Of a stretch of 64,000 nucleotides of DNA, positions 7,168-15,876 are shown in pieces. The notes beneath the pieces were generated by a model. The model made no database searches and had not been told where the DNA came from. It worked only from the letters and a program-made list of their open reading frames with translations. Both the position numbers and the translations under genes were made by a program. The stretch covers positions 1,463,602-1,527,601 of the forward strand of contig BEIF01000001.1 in the NCBI GenBank assembly GCA_002898215.1, given 5' to 3'. How positions within the stretch are numbered: position 1 is the stretch's first letter; each line of letters begins with the position of its first letter. The DNA is from a bacterium HR29. GTDB taxonomy: Bacteria; Chloroflexota; Dehalococcoidia; Tepidiformales; Tepidiformaceae.

Positions 7168-9246
7168 ATGGTGTTGCTCTGGATTGCCCTGGCGGCGGGC
7201 GTCTTGGCGCTCGCGTTCTCGGCGGCCGTCGCACGGCAAGTGCTGCGCCACGACACGGGCACCGAGCGCATGCAGGAGATCGCCTCCGCGATCCAGGAGG
7301 GGGCGCGTGCCTTCCTCATGCGCGAATATCAGTTCCTCGCGGCGTTCGTCGTCGTCGTGGCGGTGGTCCTGGCGGTGTTCATCGATTATGACGTGCTGGA
7401 CCGCTTCGGGCCGCAGCACGGGAGGCTGACCGACTGGCCCCGGACGGCCATCGCCTACGTGCTCGGAGCTATCGCCTCAGGGACCGCCGGTTACGTGGGC
7501 ATGTACGTCGCGGTGCGGGCGAACGTGCGCACGGCGGCACGGGCGCGGGAGGGGCTGAACCCCGCCCTGCGAGTGGCCTTCTCGTCGGGCTCGGTGATGG
7601 GCATCACCGTCACGGGCATCAGTCTGGCGCTGCTGGCGCTCATCTACCTGGTGGTTCGGGACGTCCAGCCGCTCACCGGCTTCGCCTTCGGGGCTTCCTC
7701 CATCGCGCTCTTCGCCCGCGTGGGGGGCGGCATCTATACGAAAGCCGCCGACGTGGGAGCCGACCTCGTCGGAAAGGTGGAGGCGGGGATTCCCGAGGAC
7801 GACCCACGAAATCCGGCGACCATCGCCGACAACGTCGGCGACAACGTCGGCGACGTGGCGGGCATGGGCGCCGACCTCTTCGAGTCGTACACCGGCTCCA
7901 TCGTCGCCACGATGGCCCTGGCCACGGTGGCCGTTTCCGGCGCCACCAAGTTCAGCGAGAACGCGCCCTTCTCTGCAGGAGCGCTGACCGACTGGAAGTC
8001 CGACCCCTTCGTCCTGCCGCTGCTCATCATGGGCATCGGCATCTTCGCCTCCATCATCGGAACGTTCCTGGTGCGGACGAGCGAAGACGCGACCATGGGG
8101 CGGCTGCTCTGGGCGCTTCGGACCGGGATCTTCTCGGCGAGCGGGCTCGTGGTTGTCGGAACGGCGGTTGCGATTGCCGTTCTCGACCTGCCCTGGAGCC
8201 TCTTCTGGTCGATGGTGATCGGTTTGGTAGCCGGCCAGGTCATCGGCACGGCGACGGAGTACTTCACGGCCTACGAGTTCCGGCCGACGCAATCGCTGGC
8301 GAAGCAGGCGGAGACGGGCGCGGCGACGGTCATCATCGGCGGACTGAGCCTCGGGATGCTCTCGACAGCGGTGCCGCTGTTGGTCATCGTCGCCGCCATC
8401 TGGTCGACGTACGAACTCGCCGGCCTCTACGGCATTGCCCTGTCGGCGGTCGGAATGCTCGCCCCGCTCGGGATCACGCTGGCGACGGACGCCTACGGCC
8501 CGGTGGCCGACAATGCCGGCGGCATCGCCGAACAGGCCCATCTGCCGCCCGAAGTTCGCCAGCGGACGGACGCGCTCGACAGCCTGGGGAACACGACGGC
8601 CGCCACCGGCAAGGGCTTCGCCATCGGCTCGGCGGTGCTCACCGCGCTCGCCCTCATGGTGACGTACGCCACCGTCGCCGACCTCGACGCGATCGACGTC
8701 CTCCGGCACGACGTCATCATCGGCATCCTCATCGGCGGGCTGATGCCGTTCGTGTTCGCGGCCTTGGCGATGGGCGCGGTGGGCAGAGCGGCCATGGCCA
8801 TGGTCCAGGAGGTTCGCCGCCAGTTCCGGGAGATTCCGGGGATCATGGAGGGCACGGCACGGCCGGACTACGCGCGGGCAGTGAAGATCTCCACCGACGG
8901 CGCCATCCGTGAGATGGTCCTCCCGGGCATCCTCGCCGTCGTGGTCCCCATCGTCGTCGGGGCAGCCATCGACGCCCAGGCACTCGGCGGGCTCCTCATC
9001 GGGTCCATCGCCTCCGGTTCGGTCCTGGCGCTGATGATGGCGAACGCGGGCGGCGCCTGGGATAACGCGAAGAAATTCATCGAAGCGGGGCATTTCGGCG
9101 GCAAGGGGTCCGACGCCCACAAGGCCGCGGTCGTCGGCGACACGGTCGGCGACCCGTTCAAGGACACCGCCGGCCCGTCCATGAACATCCTCTTGAAGCT
9201 GATGTCCATCGTGGCGGTGGTGTTCGGTCCGCTGTTCATCGGCTGA
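7168..9246 (+). CDS. hppA: Membrane-bound K+-dependent pyrophosphatase (H+ or Na+ pump)
   Basis: The 692-residue protein has about 15-16 transmembrane helices and the M-PPase substrate motifs: [39 protein letters not shown], the second half DNAGGIAEQ, and the C-terminal [15 protein letters not shown]. It couples pyrophosphate hydrolysis to cation export across the cytoplasmic membrane. The determinant segment [11 protein letters not shown] has Ala and Gly where K+-independent enzymes have Lys and Thr, so the K+-dependent class is predicted. Pumped-ion choice cannot be fixed by eye. The start follows a weak purine-rich site; a perfect terminator hairpin follows the stop. Confidence 0.95.
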   Translation: MVLLWIALAAGVLALAFSAAVARQVLRHDTGTERMQEIASAIQEGARAFLMREYQFLAAFVVVVAVVLAVFIDYDVLDRFGPQHGRLTDWPRTAIAYVLGAIASGTAGYVGMYVAVRANVRTAARAREGLNPALRVAFSSGSVMGITVTGISLALLALIYLVVRDVQPLTGFAFGASSIALFARVGGGIYTKAADVGADLVGKVEAGIPEDDPRNPATIADNVGDNVGDVAGMGADLFESYTGSIVATMALATVAVSGATKFSENAPFSAGALTDWKSDPFVLPLLIMGIGIFASIIGTFLVRTSEDATMGRLLWALRTGIFSASGLVVVGTAVAIAVLDLPWSLFWSMVIGLVAGQVIGTATEYFTAYEFRPTQSLAKQAETGAATVIIGGLSLGMLSTAVPLLVIVAAIWSTYELAGLYGIALSAVGMLAPLGITLATDAYGPVADNAGGIAEQAHLPPEVRQRTDALDSLGNTTAATGKGFAIGSAVLTALALMVTYATVADLDAIDVLRHDVIIGILIGGLMPFVFAALAMGAVGRAAMAMVQEVRRQFREIPGIMEGTARPDYARAVKISTDGAIREMVLPGILAVVVPIVVGAAIDAQALGGLLIGSIASGSVLALMMANAGGAWDNAKKFIEAGHFGGKGSDAHKAAVVGDTVGDPFKDTAGPSMNILLKLMSIVAVVFGPLFIG

Positions 9247-9267
9247 GCGAGCGGTGCCACACCTCCG

Positions 9268-9294
9268 AGGGGCCCCGAACGTTTCGGGGCCCCT
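9268..9294 (+). terminator. Intrinsic terminator-like hairpin after hppA
   Basis: A perfect 12-bp stem (AGGGGCCCCGAA with its complement) encloses a 3-base CGT loop, 21 bases after the hppA stop. The following T tract is short (TTCC), so termination efficiency is uncertain. Confidence 0.7.
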
Positions 9295-9377
9295 TCCACG
9301 TTGAGGGTGGTCCCCGCTTGCGACGCCGTACCTGCCCCCTCACGATGCACCCGACACCACATGGAGGGCACCGTTCG

Positions 9378-10160
9378 ATGTGGATTCGCTTGCGGCAGAT
9401 CGCGATGGTGGTGGCCGACCTGAACCGCGTGGTCGAAGACCTGCAATCCGTCTTCGGCCTGGAGGTGGCGCACATCGACCCAGGCGTCGAGGTGTTCGGA
9501 TTGGAGAATCGGATCCTGCCCATCGGCAGCCAGTTCCTGGAGGTTCTGACACCCATTCGGGAGGACACGGCTGGGGGCCGGTACATGGCCCGGCGCGGCG
9601 GCGACACCGGATACATGGTCATCTGTCAGACCGATGACCACGCCTCGTTCAAGGCGCGGGTGCGACAGCTGGGCATCCGGTCGGTATGGGAGCGTGACGG
9701 AGCGGCGTACTCCCTGCTGCAACTCCACCCGAAGGACACGGGAGGGTCCTTCCTCGAGGTCGATTGGGCCCAGGGCGGGGAGGACCCGTCCGGTCCCTGG
9801 CCGCCTGCCGGCGACCACTGGCAGCCCCACGTCCGGACCGAGATCGTTCGGGCGATCACCGCCGCGGAGATTCAATCGCCCACGCCGGAACCCCTTGCGG
9901 AACGCTGGGCGGCGATCCTGGGCCTCCCGCTCGACCGCGGGCCGGGGGGTGAACCGACCATTCGCCTTCAGAACGCGGACCTGCGGTTCGTTTTGCCACC
10001 GGACGGCCGACCAGAGGGGCTAGGGGGGATCGACCTGGAGGCGGCCGACGCCGGGACGGCGCTCGCCCGTGCCCGCGAGCGGGGCCTCCCGGTAGAGGGC
10101 TCGACCCTCCTGTTGGGCGGGATGCGCTTCCGCTTGGTGGGTGGGCGCGGGGGCGCGTAA
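9378..10160 (+). CDS. VOC-family (glyoxalase-like) protein
   Basis: The 260-residue protein looks like two glyoxalase-type modules. The N-terminal module, IRLRQIAMVVADLNRVVEDL, has the typical first beta strand, followed by FGLE, a GSQFLEVLTP strand and GYMVICQTDD. The second half begins with a helix after EIVRAITAAE and ends with an LRFVLPP strand and a GIDLEA strand. Metal-binding residues typical of active extradiol or glyoxalase enzymes are not obvious, so no substrate is proposed. The start ATG has GGAGGG 9 bases upstream. The gene stands alone between a terminator and the riboswitch promoter. Confidence 0.65.
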   Translation: MWIRLRQIAMVVADLNRVVEDLQSVFGLEVAHIDPGVEVFGLENRILPIGSQFLEVLTPIREDTAGGRYMARRGGDTGYMVICQTDDHASFKARVRQLGIRSVWERDGAAYSLLQLHPKDTGGSFLEVDWAQGGEDPSGPWPPAGDHWQPHVRTEIVRAITAAEIQSPTPEPLAERWAAILGLPLDRGPGGEPTIRLQNADLRFVLPPDGRPEGLGGIDLEAADAGTALARARERGLPVEGSTLLLGGMRFRLVGGRGGA

Positions 10161-10205
10161 GGCATCGACTGCGCGTAAATTTGTGAAGAAATTCCTTATC
10201 GGGGG

Positions 10206-10235
10206 TTGACATGCCCCATCCGGGGCTGGTAGGGT
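10206..10235 (+). promoter_or_regulatory. Sigma-70-type promoter driving the c-di-AMP riboswitch
   Basis: A perfect TTGACA -35 box is followed, after 18 bases, by TAGGGT as the -10 box. Transcription would start around 10242, so the whole aptamer at 10281-10403 would be in the leader. Confidence 0.65.
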
Positions 10236-10280
10236 TCGCGCTGGCAGGCGGAAGCCTGCGCGCGCTCGGCAACGAGACAA

Positions 10281-10403
10281 CCGAATACTGCTGAATGCGC
10301 CCTCGGGCGCAGCGGGGGACCCACCGCGTGGGGTGAATTCGGCCAGGACGCCGATAGGGTGCCCTTCCACCCGAACCCGTCAGCTAACCCCGTAAGCAGT
10401 CGG
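10281..10403 (+). promoter_or_regulatory. c-di-AMP riboswitch (ydaO-yuaA aptamer)
   Basis: The leader contains the nearly invariant ydaO-yuaA blocks in the right order: AGCGGGGGACCCA, TGGGGTGAATT, ATAGGGT, and CGAACCCGTCAGCTAACC followed by CCGTAAGC. The closing P1 helix is formed by ACTGCT (10287-10292) and AGCAGT (10395-10400), extended by CCG/CGG. Variable stems (GCGCCC/GGGCGC and CGGC/GCCG) keep complementarity. This class binds cyclic di-AMP and usually switches transcription off. An intrinsic terminator begins three bases after the aptamer, which fits transcriptional control of the zinc-ribbon gene at 10493. Confidence 0.93.
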
Positions 10404-10405
10404 AA

Positions 10406-10444
10406 GGCCCTGCGAGCGGGTGGCTCGCCGCGAGGGCTTTTTTG
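10406..10444 (+). terminator. Riboswitch expression-platform terminator
   Basis: GCCCT plus GCGAGC pairs with GCTCGC plus AGGGC with a small bulge, followed directly by seven T residues. It lies between the c-di-AMP aptamer and the downstream gene, so it is probably the regulated terminator. Confidence 0.85.
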
Positions 10445-10492
10445 CTGTCCTCGATAACGCACCACATCGCGATGCGGAAGGAGGAACTCAGT

Positions 10493-10711
10493 ATGCCTGC
10501 ACTCCAGGAGGCGCCGCCGAAGCAGTGCCCGAAGTGCCGTGGCTCGATGATCATCGAGCGGGATTGGCACGGGACGTACGGTAGCTGCATCATGTGCGGC
10601 TACGTTCACGAAGTGCTGACGCGGCCCCCCATCGATATCGCGGCGGAGGAGGCGGCCCTGCCGCAGCGGCAGCGGCGCCGCCAGCCCTCCCACGGAAAGC
10701 TGCGCCTGTAA
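10493..10711 (+). CDS. Small zinc-ribbon protein under c-di-AMP riboswitch control
   Basis: The 72-residue protein has a CPKC motif at residues 12-15 and a CIMCG motif at about 33-37, with about 17 residues between the pairs, a compact treble-clef/zinc-ribbon. The segment between is beta-strand-like (SMIIERDWHGTYG). The last 20 residues are very basic (RQRRRQ), suggesting nucleic-acid or membrane-surface contact. A strong AAGGAGGA ribosome binding site sits 7 bases before the ATG. It is the only gene between the riboswitch terminator and its own terminator, so it is the sole target. Function unknown. Confidence 0.85.
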   Translation: MPALQEAPPKQCPKCRGSMIIERDWHGTYGSCIMCGYVHEVLTRPPIDIAAEEAALPQRQRRRQPSHGKLRL

Positions 10712-10740
10712 GCGGCCGCAGGCGCGTCCCTACGTTCAGC

Positions 10741-10774
10741 GGAGCCCGACCCTAGGGTCGGGCTCCGGCTTTTC
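10741..10774 (+). terminator. Terminator after the zinc-ribbon gene
   Basis: A 13-bp perfect palindromic stem (GGAGCCCGACCCT and its complement) is followed by GGCTTTT. It closes the monocistronic riboswitch unit about 30 bases after the stop codon. Confidence 0.85.
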
Positions 10775-10966
10775 CCGGCGTGGGGGATGTCCGGCGCGAA
10801 ATCATGGCGGAGCCGGAGGGTCGCCCCGGGATGATCCGGCGGTGGAATCAGGGTTTCCCAGGATTCGATCGCCTTCCCCCAGGGATAGACTCCCACTTGC
10901 TCGTTGCGAAACCCCGAGGCGCCGGGCTCGCCGGCCCCGACGGACCGAGGAGAGGAGTCGAATCGC

Positions 10967-11746
10967 ATGGGAACGCTGAGCACTACCCGTCAGACTGCCA
11001 GCACACCGCTGAGCGCGCCTGGCACGAACCCACGGACCTCGCGCCGCATCCGCATCCTCCTCGTCGATGACCACGCGGTCATCCGCCAAGCGCTCCGCAT
11101 GCTGCTGGAAGCCCAGCCCGAGCTGGAAGTCGTCGCCGATGTCGAGAACGGCCGCGAGGCGGTGCAGGTGGCGGAGCGGTTGCGCCCGGACGTGGTCCTG
11201 ATGGACGTGGTGATGCCCGGCCTCAACGGGCTCGAAGCCACCCGCCAAATCCGCAAGGTTTCCCCCTCCACGCGGGTGGTGATGCTGAGCGGCTTCGTGG
11301 ACGAAGACCAGCTCCTGGAGGCGATTCGGGCGGGCGCGTCGGGATACCTCATCAAGCGTTCGGACGTGTCGGAGCTCGTGCTCGCCATTCAGACCGTGCA
11401 CCGCGGCAACAGCTACTTCTCGAGCGCGCTGAGCGAAGGCTTCGACCTCACGGAGGTGCTCTACCAGGCGAAGCGCGCCGAGCCGAAGAGCAGCACCGAC
11501 CCGCTGACCCCCCGGGAGCGGGAAGTGCTGCAGCTCATCGCCGAGGGCTACACCAACCAGGGGATCGCCCGCGAGCTGTACATCAGCGTGAAGACGGTCG
11601 AGGCTCACAAGGCGCACATCATGGCGAAGCTGCACGCCCGGAACCGGGCCGACCTCATCCGCTACGCCATTCGGAAGGGCATCGTGCGGCTGGAGAGTGC
11701 CGACGAAGGCCAGCGGATGCTCGACCTGGAAGCCATGGCCGGATAA
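10967..11746 (+). CDS. NarL/FixJ-family response regulator
   Basis: The 259-residue protein has an N-terminal extension of about 27 residues and then a receiver domain: ILLVDDHAVIRQAL with the acidic pair, VVLMDVVMPG with the phosphoacceptor Asp, and YLIKRSD with the conserved Lys. The C-terminal LuxR-type helix-turn-helix begins LTPREREVLQLIAEG, and VKTVEAHK is the recognition region. It stands alone between terminators, with no histidine kinase nearby. A paralog of very similar sequence lies at 43365-44129 on the other strand. Its position just before the flagellar cluster suggests, but does not prove, a motility role. GAGGAGAGGAG precedes the ATG. Confidence 0.9.
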   Translation: MGTLSTTRQTASTPLSAPGTNPRTSRRIRILLVDDHAVIRQALRMLLEAQPELEVVADVENGREAVQVAERLRPDVVLMDVVMPGLNGLEATRQIRKVSPSTRVVMLSGFVDEDQLLEAIRAGASGYLIKRSDVSELVLAIQTVHRGNSYFSSALSEGFDLTEVLYQAKRAEPKSSTDPLTPREREVLQLIAEGYTNQGIARELYISVKTVEAHKAHIMAKLHARNRADLIRYAIRKGIVRLESADEGQRMLDLEAMAG

Positions 11747-11771
11747 GGCCACACCCGCGGACCGATGGCCC

Positions 11772-11806
11772 GAGCCGGCCGGGGGATTCCCCGGCCGGCT
11801 CTCGTT
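11772..11806 (+). terminator. Terminator after the response regulator
   Basis: A 13-bp perfect stem, GAGCCGGCCGGGG, with a GATT loop is followed by TCGTTTC. It separates the regulator from the flagellar operon. Confidence 0.8.
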
Positions 11807-11906
11807 TCGGCACGGCATGAATCGGGAGCCGCTCGGTGGATCCGCTGCGAAGGTTCGGGAGCACTGGATGGACTCGTCGGGGAACGCTGGCACGGCAGCG
11901 GGGAAT

Positions 11907-11917
11907 CCCCCGATAAC
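11907..11917 (+). promoter_or_regulatory. Possible FliA (sigma-28) -10 element before flbD
   Basis: The sequence CCCCCGATAAC resembles the sigma-28 -10 box GCCGATAA. No convincing TAAA-type -35 box lies 11 bases upstream, so this is only a candidate. It is 54 bases before the flbD start and after the preceding terminator, where the flagellar operon promoter is expected. Confidence 0.3.
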
Positions 11918-11970
11918 CGGCGGGGACGGTGGGGCCTAGGGTGGTGGCAGCACGCCCGCGAGGGAGCGCC

Positions 11971-12174
11971 ATGGTGGAGCTGACGCGCATCGACGGGACG
12001 CGGTTCTACCTCAACTCCGACCTCATCGAGGTCATCGAGGCGAACCACGATACCCACATCACGCTCACGAACGGCCACCGCTACATCTGCTCCGAGCCGC
12101 CCGAGGTCATCGTCGAGCGGATCGCGGAATTCCGCCGGAAAAGCACGGGGTTCGTCGTCCGGAGGGCGAGCTAG
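11971..12174 (+). CDS. flbD: Flagellar FlbD family protein
   Basis: The 67-residue protein matches the short FlbD family that precedes motA in many flagellar operons: VELTRIDGTRFYLNSDLIEV, then HITLTNGHRYIC, and a final IVERIAEFRR helix. The family is small and mostly beta; its molecular role is not established. It is the first gene of the long flagellar operon. Its stop is immediately followed by the motA ATG with no gap, which indicates coupling. It has a moderate GAGGGAG site 6 bases before the ATG. Confidence 0.88.
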   Translation: MVELTRIDGTRFYLNSDLIEVIEANHDTHITLTNGHRYICSEPPEVIVERIAEFRRKSTGFVVRRAS

Positions 12175-12978
12175 ATGGACCTGGCCACCGTCTTGGGGCT
12201 CGGCATCGCCGTCGTCGGCATCATCGGCGGAAACATCGTCGAGGGCGGCAACCCGATGAAGCTCATCAACATCCCGGGCTTCATGATCGTCGTCCTCGGC
12301 ACCCTCGGGGCGACGATGGTCTCCCAACCGCTCTCGATCATGCTCGGGCTTCCCAAGGCCATCATGAAGGCCTTCTTCGGGCCGAAGGACCACGACCCAG
12401 CGGCGATCGTCGACCTACTGGTAAGCATGGCCGACCGGGCACGGCGCGAGGGGTTGCTGGCGCTGGAAAGCGAGATCGAGAAGATTCACGACCCGTTTTT
12501 GCGCAAAGGTACGCAGCTCATGATCGACGGGACCGACCCCGAGCTGTTGCGCCAGATTATGGAGATTGAAGCCGAGGCGATGAAGCACCGGCACCATGGC
12601 CATTACCACGCGCTAGAGTTCATGGGAGGCATCGCACCAACTATCGGCGTTCTCGGTGCGGTGATGGGCCTGATGTCGGTGATGCAGCATCTTGATGAAC
12701 CAGACCACATCGGCCCTGGTATTGCCACCGCATTCGTGGCCACGTTCTACGGCGTTTTCACGGCGAACGTCCTCTACCTTCCGCTCGCGAAGAAGCTGGA
12801 AGTAGTGAGCAAGCACGAGCAGGAAATACTCAACCTCATCATCGAAGGCCTCATGTCGATCCAGGCCGGCGACAACCCGCGCATCGTCCGCGAGAAGCTC
12901 GAAGGCTTCCTCAGCCCGGTGCAGCGGAAGTCGTCGCAGGAGCACGAGCCAGCGGCAGCAGCCCGGGAGGCAGCATGA
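12175..12978 (+). CDS. motA: Flagellar motor stator protein MotA
   Basis: The 267-residue protein has four transmembrane helices. It begins MDLATVLGLGIAVVGIIGGN and has the GGIAPTIGVLGAVMGLMSVM segment holding the conserved proline at the ion channel. The cytoplasmic loop between helices two and three carries charged residues (ADRARREGLLALESE) that contact FliG in known motors. With MotB it forms the ion channel that powers rotation. It overlaps motB by four bases (ATGA). The central stretch around 12490-12800 uses more A/T-ending codons than its neighbours. Confidence 0.95.
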   Translation: MDLATVLGLGIAVVGIIGGNIVEGGNPMKLINIPGFMIVVLGTLGATMVSQPLSIMLGLPKAIMKAFFGPKDHDPAAIVDLLVSMADRARREGLLALESEIEKIHDPFLRKGTQLMIDGTDPELLRQIMEIEAEAMKHRHHGHYHALEFMGGIAPTIGVLGAVMGLMSVMQHLDEPDHIGPGIATAFVATFYGVFTANVLYLPLAKKLEVVSKHEQEILNLIIEGLMSIQAGDNPRIVREKLEGFLSPVQRKSSQEHEPAAAAREAA

Positions 12979-13763
12979 GCCGGAAAGCTCAGGAGGAGGC
13001 GAAGAAGGAGAACCACGAGCGATGGATCGTCAGCTACGCGGACATGATCACCCTCCTGCTGGCGGCCTTCGTGGTCCTGTACGCGATGAGCAACCCCGAC
13101 GTGACCAAGCTCGAGCGCGTCCGCGAGTCCATCGAGGAGGCGTTCAGCCCGAACGTGCTCAGAGGCAGCTTCGGAGCCTCGCCCATCTTCGAAGGCGGGG
13201 CGGGAGGTGTCGTTCCAACGCTGGCCGAGCTGCGGTCCCGTGACCTGGTGAAGCTCACCGACCAGCTCGGTGAGGCGGCACGGCGTCTCGGGGCGGTTTC
13301 CGGCATCCAGATCCGCAGCGACGAGGAGTCGATCACGGTGAGCCTCGCCGACAACCTCCTCTTCGATTCCGGGAGCGCCGAACTGCGGCCCGGTTCGCAG
13401 CAGGTCCTTTCCGCCGTGGCAGCGGTGCTTCGCGAGCTGCCCAACCAGCTCCGCATCGAGGGCCACACCGACAACGTGCCCGTGAACAATCCCGAATACC
13501 CCACCAACTGGGAGCTGTCGGCAGCCCGGGCAACCGCGGTCGCGCGCTACCTCATCGAGCGAGAAGGGATCCCGCCGGAGCGTGTCTCCATCGCCGGATT
13601 CGCGGACACGCGGCCCATCGCCGACAACTCGACGCCGGAAGGCCGAGCGCTCAACCGCCGGGCCGACATCGTCATCCTCTACCCAAGCGAGGAAGACCTC
13701 CGGCAGACCCTGACAGGGCGCCCCACGCCGACCCCGACGCCGATGCAGGAGGGCCATCGATGA
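12975..13763 (+). CDS. motB: Flagellar motor stator protein MotB
   Basis: The 262-residue protein has a short cytoplasmic head, one transmembrane helix containing the proton/sodium-binding Asp (SYADMITLLLAAFVV, D23), a plug-like segment and a C-terminal OmpA peptidoglycan-binding domain. Conserved OmpA motifs are IEGHTDNVPV, NWELSAARA and GFADTRPIADNSTPEGRALNRR. It anchors the stator to the cell wall. The tail carries a short TPTPTP stretch like the Thr-Pro stalks of secreted proteins in this genome. It overlaps motA and fliL by four bases each. Confidence 0.95.
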   Translation: MSRKAQEEAKKENHERWIVSYADMITLLLAAFVVLYAMSNPDVTKLERVRESIEEAFSPNVLRGSFGASPIFEGGAGGVVPTLAELRSRDLVKLTDQLGEAARRLGAVSGIQIRSDEESITVSLADNLLFDSGSAELRPGSQQVLSAVAAVLRELPNQLRIEGHTDNVPVNNPEYPTNWELSAARATAVARYLIEREGIPPERVSIAGFADTRPIADNSTPEGRALNRRADIVILYPSEEDLRQTLTGRPTPTPTPMQEGHR

Positions 13764-14248
13764 AGCTGAACGTCAAGGTTCTGGCAGTGGCCGGAGTTCT
13801 CCTCGCCGGCGGCTTCTGGTTCTACGTGAAGCCGAACTACCTCGATGCGAAGACGCCCCCTGTGTATACGGAGGAGCAGCTCGCCGCTGCGCCGCGGCCG
13901 ACGGTGCGGCTCGAAGAGCGGGTGCTGAATCTGAAGGCTCCGCCCACTGCCCCGCATTACGTCAAGACCATCATCGCCCTCGAGTTCGAGGACCCCACGC
14001 ACGCCTGGCTTGGACTGAAGGGAGAGGCGCTGGCGAAGAAGAACGAGGAGTTCGCGAAGGAGCTGGAACCGGAACTCCATCGCATCTGGGACGTGGTCAC
14101 CTCGGTCATCGGGGCCAAGACCATCGACGAGGTCTCCACGAGCGAGGGGCGCGAGGCGCTCAAGGAGGAGCTGAAGGAAGCCCTGAACCACGTGCTCCAC
14201 GACCACAAGGTGGAGCGGGTCTACTTCGACACGTTCGTGACTCAGTAG
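13760..14248 (+). CDS. fliL: Flagellar basal-body-associated protein FliL
   Basis: The 162-residue protein has one N-terminal transmembrane helix (VLAVAGVLLAGGFWFYV) and an extracytoplasmic domain with the FliL pattern: LEERVLNL, a YVKTIIALEF strand and a long helix ending in a VERVYFDTFVTQ strand. FliL surrounds or supports the MotAB stator. Its start overlaps the motB stop (ATGA). It is normally followed by fliM, which is absent here; the next gene is fliY-like. Confidence 0.88.
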   Translation: MKLNVKVLAVAGVLLAGGFWFYVKPNYLDAKTPPVYTEEQLAAAPRPTVRLEERVLNLKAPPTAPHYVKTIIALEFEDPTHAWLGLKGEALAKKNEEFAKELEPELHRIWDVVTSVIGAKTIDEVSTSEGREALKEELKEALNHVLHDHKVERVYFDTFVTQ

Positions 14249-14263
14249 GCAAGGAGGCGGGCG

Positions 14264-15301
14264 ATGGGCAGCCCCAAACACGTTGTCGCGCAGCTCCTCT
14301 CGGAAACGCAGGCCGAAACGCTGGCGCAGGCGGGGCGCGCCCTTTGGGATGTCGCGGCTTCGACCCTCCATACGGTCTTCGGCGAACCGGTGCGCCTCGA
14401 GTCGGCCGACGGCCTCCTCCTCATGCCCGAGGAGGCGGCGGGACGGCTACCAGCGCGTCACCTCGTGGTTCAGCTCGAAATCTCGACGTCCTCGGAGCAA
14501 GCAGCCGGCTGCTACCTCTTCCTCGAAACCGACGGCGCGGCCCGCGCCCTGGGTTCAGAGGCCGACGACCCCGACGACCAGGAACAGCAGACCATCGTCG
14601 TCGCCTCGACGATCCTCGGCCAGGTGCTCCAGGCGCTGAACGCGAAGGTGCTGGGCCCCACTCCGGCCGGTCTGGTCGCCGCGCTGGACGACGTCGTGGC
14701 GAACACGGGGGCGGCGCTCCTCTCGGAAGTCGAAGACCCCGGGCTCTGGCTCACGCTCACCCTTGCCCGCCAGCGGCCGCTCACAGCCTACCTGTTCATT
14801 CCGGGCACAGCGCTGGACATCGTGGCCAACGGCTGGGGAACCGTCAGGGCAGCGAGCGACGCGTCGGGGGCGGCAGCAGCGTTCTCCGTGAGCCAGCAGG
14901 AGATCGACGAGGCCGAGCTGATCGAGGAGTCGAGGCAGCCCTCGCCTCCGCCGAAGGAGCCGACGCCGATCTCCAGCGCCGTGGCCCAGAAGGCGCAGTT
15001 CGCCCCCTTGGCACCGCCTCCGGCGACGCAGCAGCGCCAGCCCCTCGACCTCATCGCCGACCTCCAGCTGGAGGTGACCGTGGAACTCGGGCGCACCTCC
15101 ATGACGGTGGCAGAGGTCCTCGGGCTTGGCCCGGGTTCGATCATCGAGCTGGAGCGCATCGCTGGTGAGCCCGTCGACATCCTCGTCAACGACCGACTCA
15201 TCGCCCGAGGCGAGGTGGTGGTCGTCGATGAGAACTTCGGCGTCCGCATCGTCGAGGTCGTGAAGAAGGGCGGCGAGCGGGCTCTGGAGGAGGCGAGCTG
15301 A
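14264..15301 (+). CDS. fliY: FliY/FliN-type flagellar switch protein
   Basis: The 345-residue protein has a CheC-like N-terminal region (about 1-190), a Pro/Ser/Gln-rich linker (about 205-265) and a C-terminal FliN/SpoA domain, with [20 protein letters not shown] and [26 protein letters not shown]. FliN domains build the C-ring and bind the export apparatus. The CheC-like half lacks a clear E-xx-N phosphatase signature (it reads LGQVLQALN), so phosphatase activity is doubtful. The linker contains SQQEID (210-215), similar to the CheY-binding peptide of FliM/FliY. A strong AAGGAGG site precedes the ATG. Confidence 0.85.
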   Translation: MGSPKHVVAQLLSETQAETLAQAGRALWDVAASTLHTVFGEPVRLESADGLLLMPEEAAGRLPARHLVVQLEISTSSEQAAGCYLFLETDGAARALGSEADDPDDQEQQTIVVASTILGQVLQALNAKVLGPTPAGLVAALDDVVANTGAALLSEVEDPGLWLTLTLARQRPLTAYLFIPGTALDIVANGWGTVRAASDASGAAAAFSVSQQEIDEAELIEESRQPSPPPKEPTPISSAVAQKAQFAPLAPPPATQQRQPLDLIADLQLEVTVELGRTSMTVAEVLGLGPGSIIELERIAGEPVDILVNDRLIARGEVVVVDENFGVRIVEVVKKGGERALEEAS

Positions 15302-15876
15302 TGGAGGAGCGGCATCGTCGCCGGCTGGCGTGGATCGCGGGCGCCACCGTTCTGTTGCTGCTCCTGCTCGTCGCCGTGACGACCATCGTGCCGAGCGGCT
15401 CCGAGGAGGCGCCGCTGGCTGTCACGCCGCCCACCATCACAGCCGCCGGTGCGCCCTCCGAGCCAGGCGAGGCGTCATCCGGGGGGTTCTCGTTCGGTCT
15501 GGGCGATGCTCTTTCGCTCGCCTGGCGCCTCGGGCTCGTCGCTGCCGTGCTCGGCGGCGCGGTTGTCGGCCTCCGGTGGTGGGGGCGCCGGCTTTCGTCG
15601 CCGGCGAGCCAGACAGGGTCGCTGCGCATTACCGACACGTTGGCCTTGGGCAGCGGCCGCACCCTGCACCTCCTCGAGGCCGGCGAGCGGGTGTTTCTCA
15701 TCGCGGCCACGCCCCAGCAGATCAACCTCATCGCCGAGCTCGACCGCGCGCCCGCGACGGCCGCCCTCACGAACGGGGGCGTGTCCGAGGCCGTGCCTGC
15801 ATTTGCCCGTGCGCTCCGTGTCGCACTTGGCGCCCGGAGCTCCCGAGACGATGGTGCCCTGGAGGTGCGGGCATGA
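15301..15876 (+). CDS. fliO: Flagellar biosynthetic protein FliO
   Basis: The 191-residue protein has an N-terminal hydrophobic segment ([15 protein letters not shown]), an extracytoplasmic linker, a second membrane helix near residues 75-93, and then the FliO cytoplasmic motif: [27 protein letters not shown]. FliO helps assemble the FliP-FliQ-FliR export gate. It overlaps fliY by one base and fliP by four, consistent with co-translation. Two membrane segments rather than one is slightly unusual; the first may be a signal peptide. Confidence 0.85.
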   Translation: MEERHRRRLAWIAGATVLLLLLLVAVTTIVPSGSEEAPLAVTPPTITAAGAPSEPGEASSGGFSFGLGDALSLAWRLGLVAAVLGGAVVGLRWWGRRLSSPASQTGSLRITDTLALGSGRTLHLLEAGERVFLIAATPQQINLIAELDRAPATAALTNGGVSEAVPAFARALRVALGARSSRDDGALEVRA

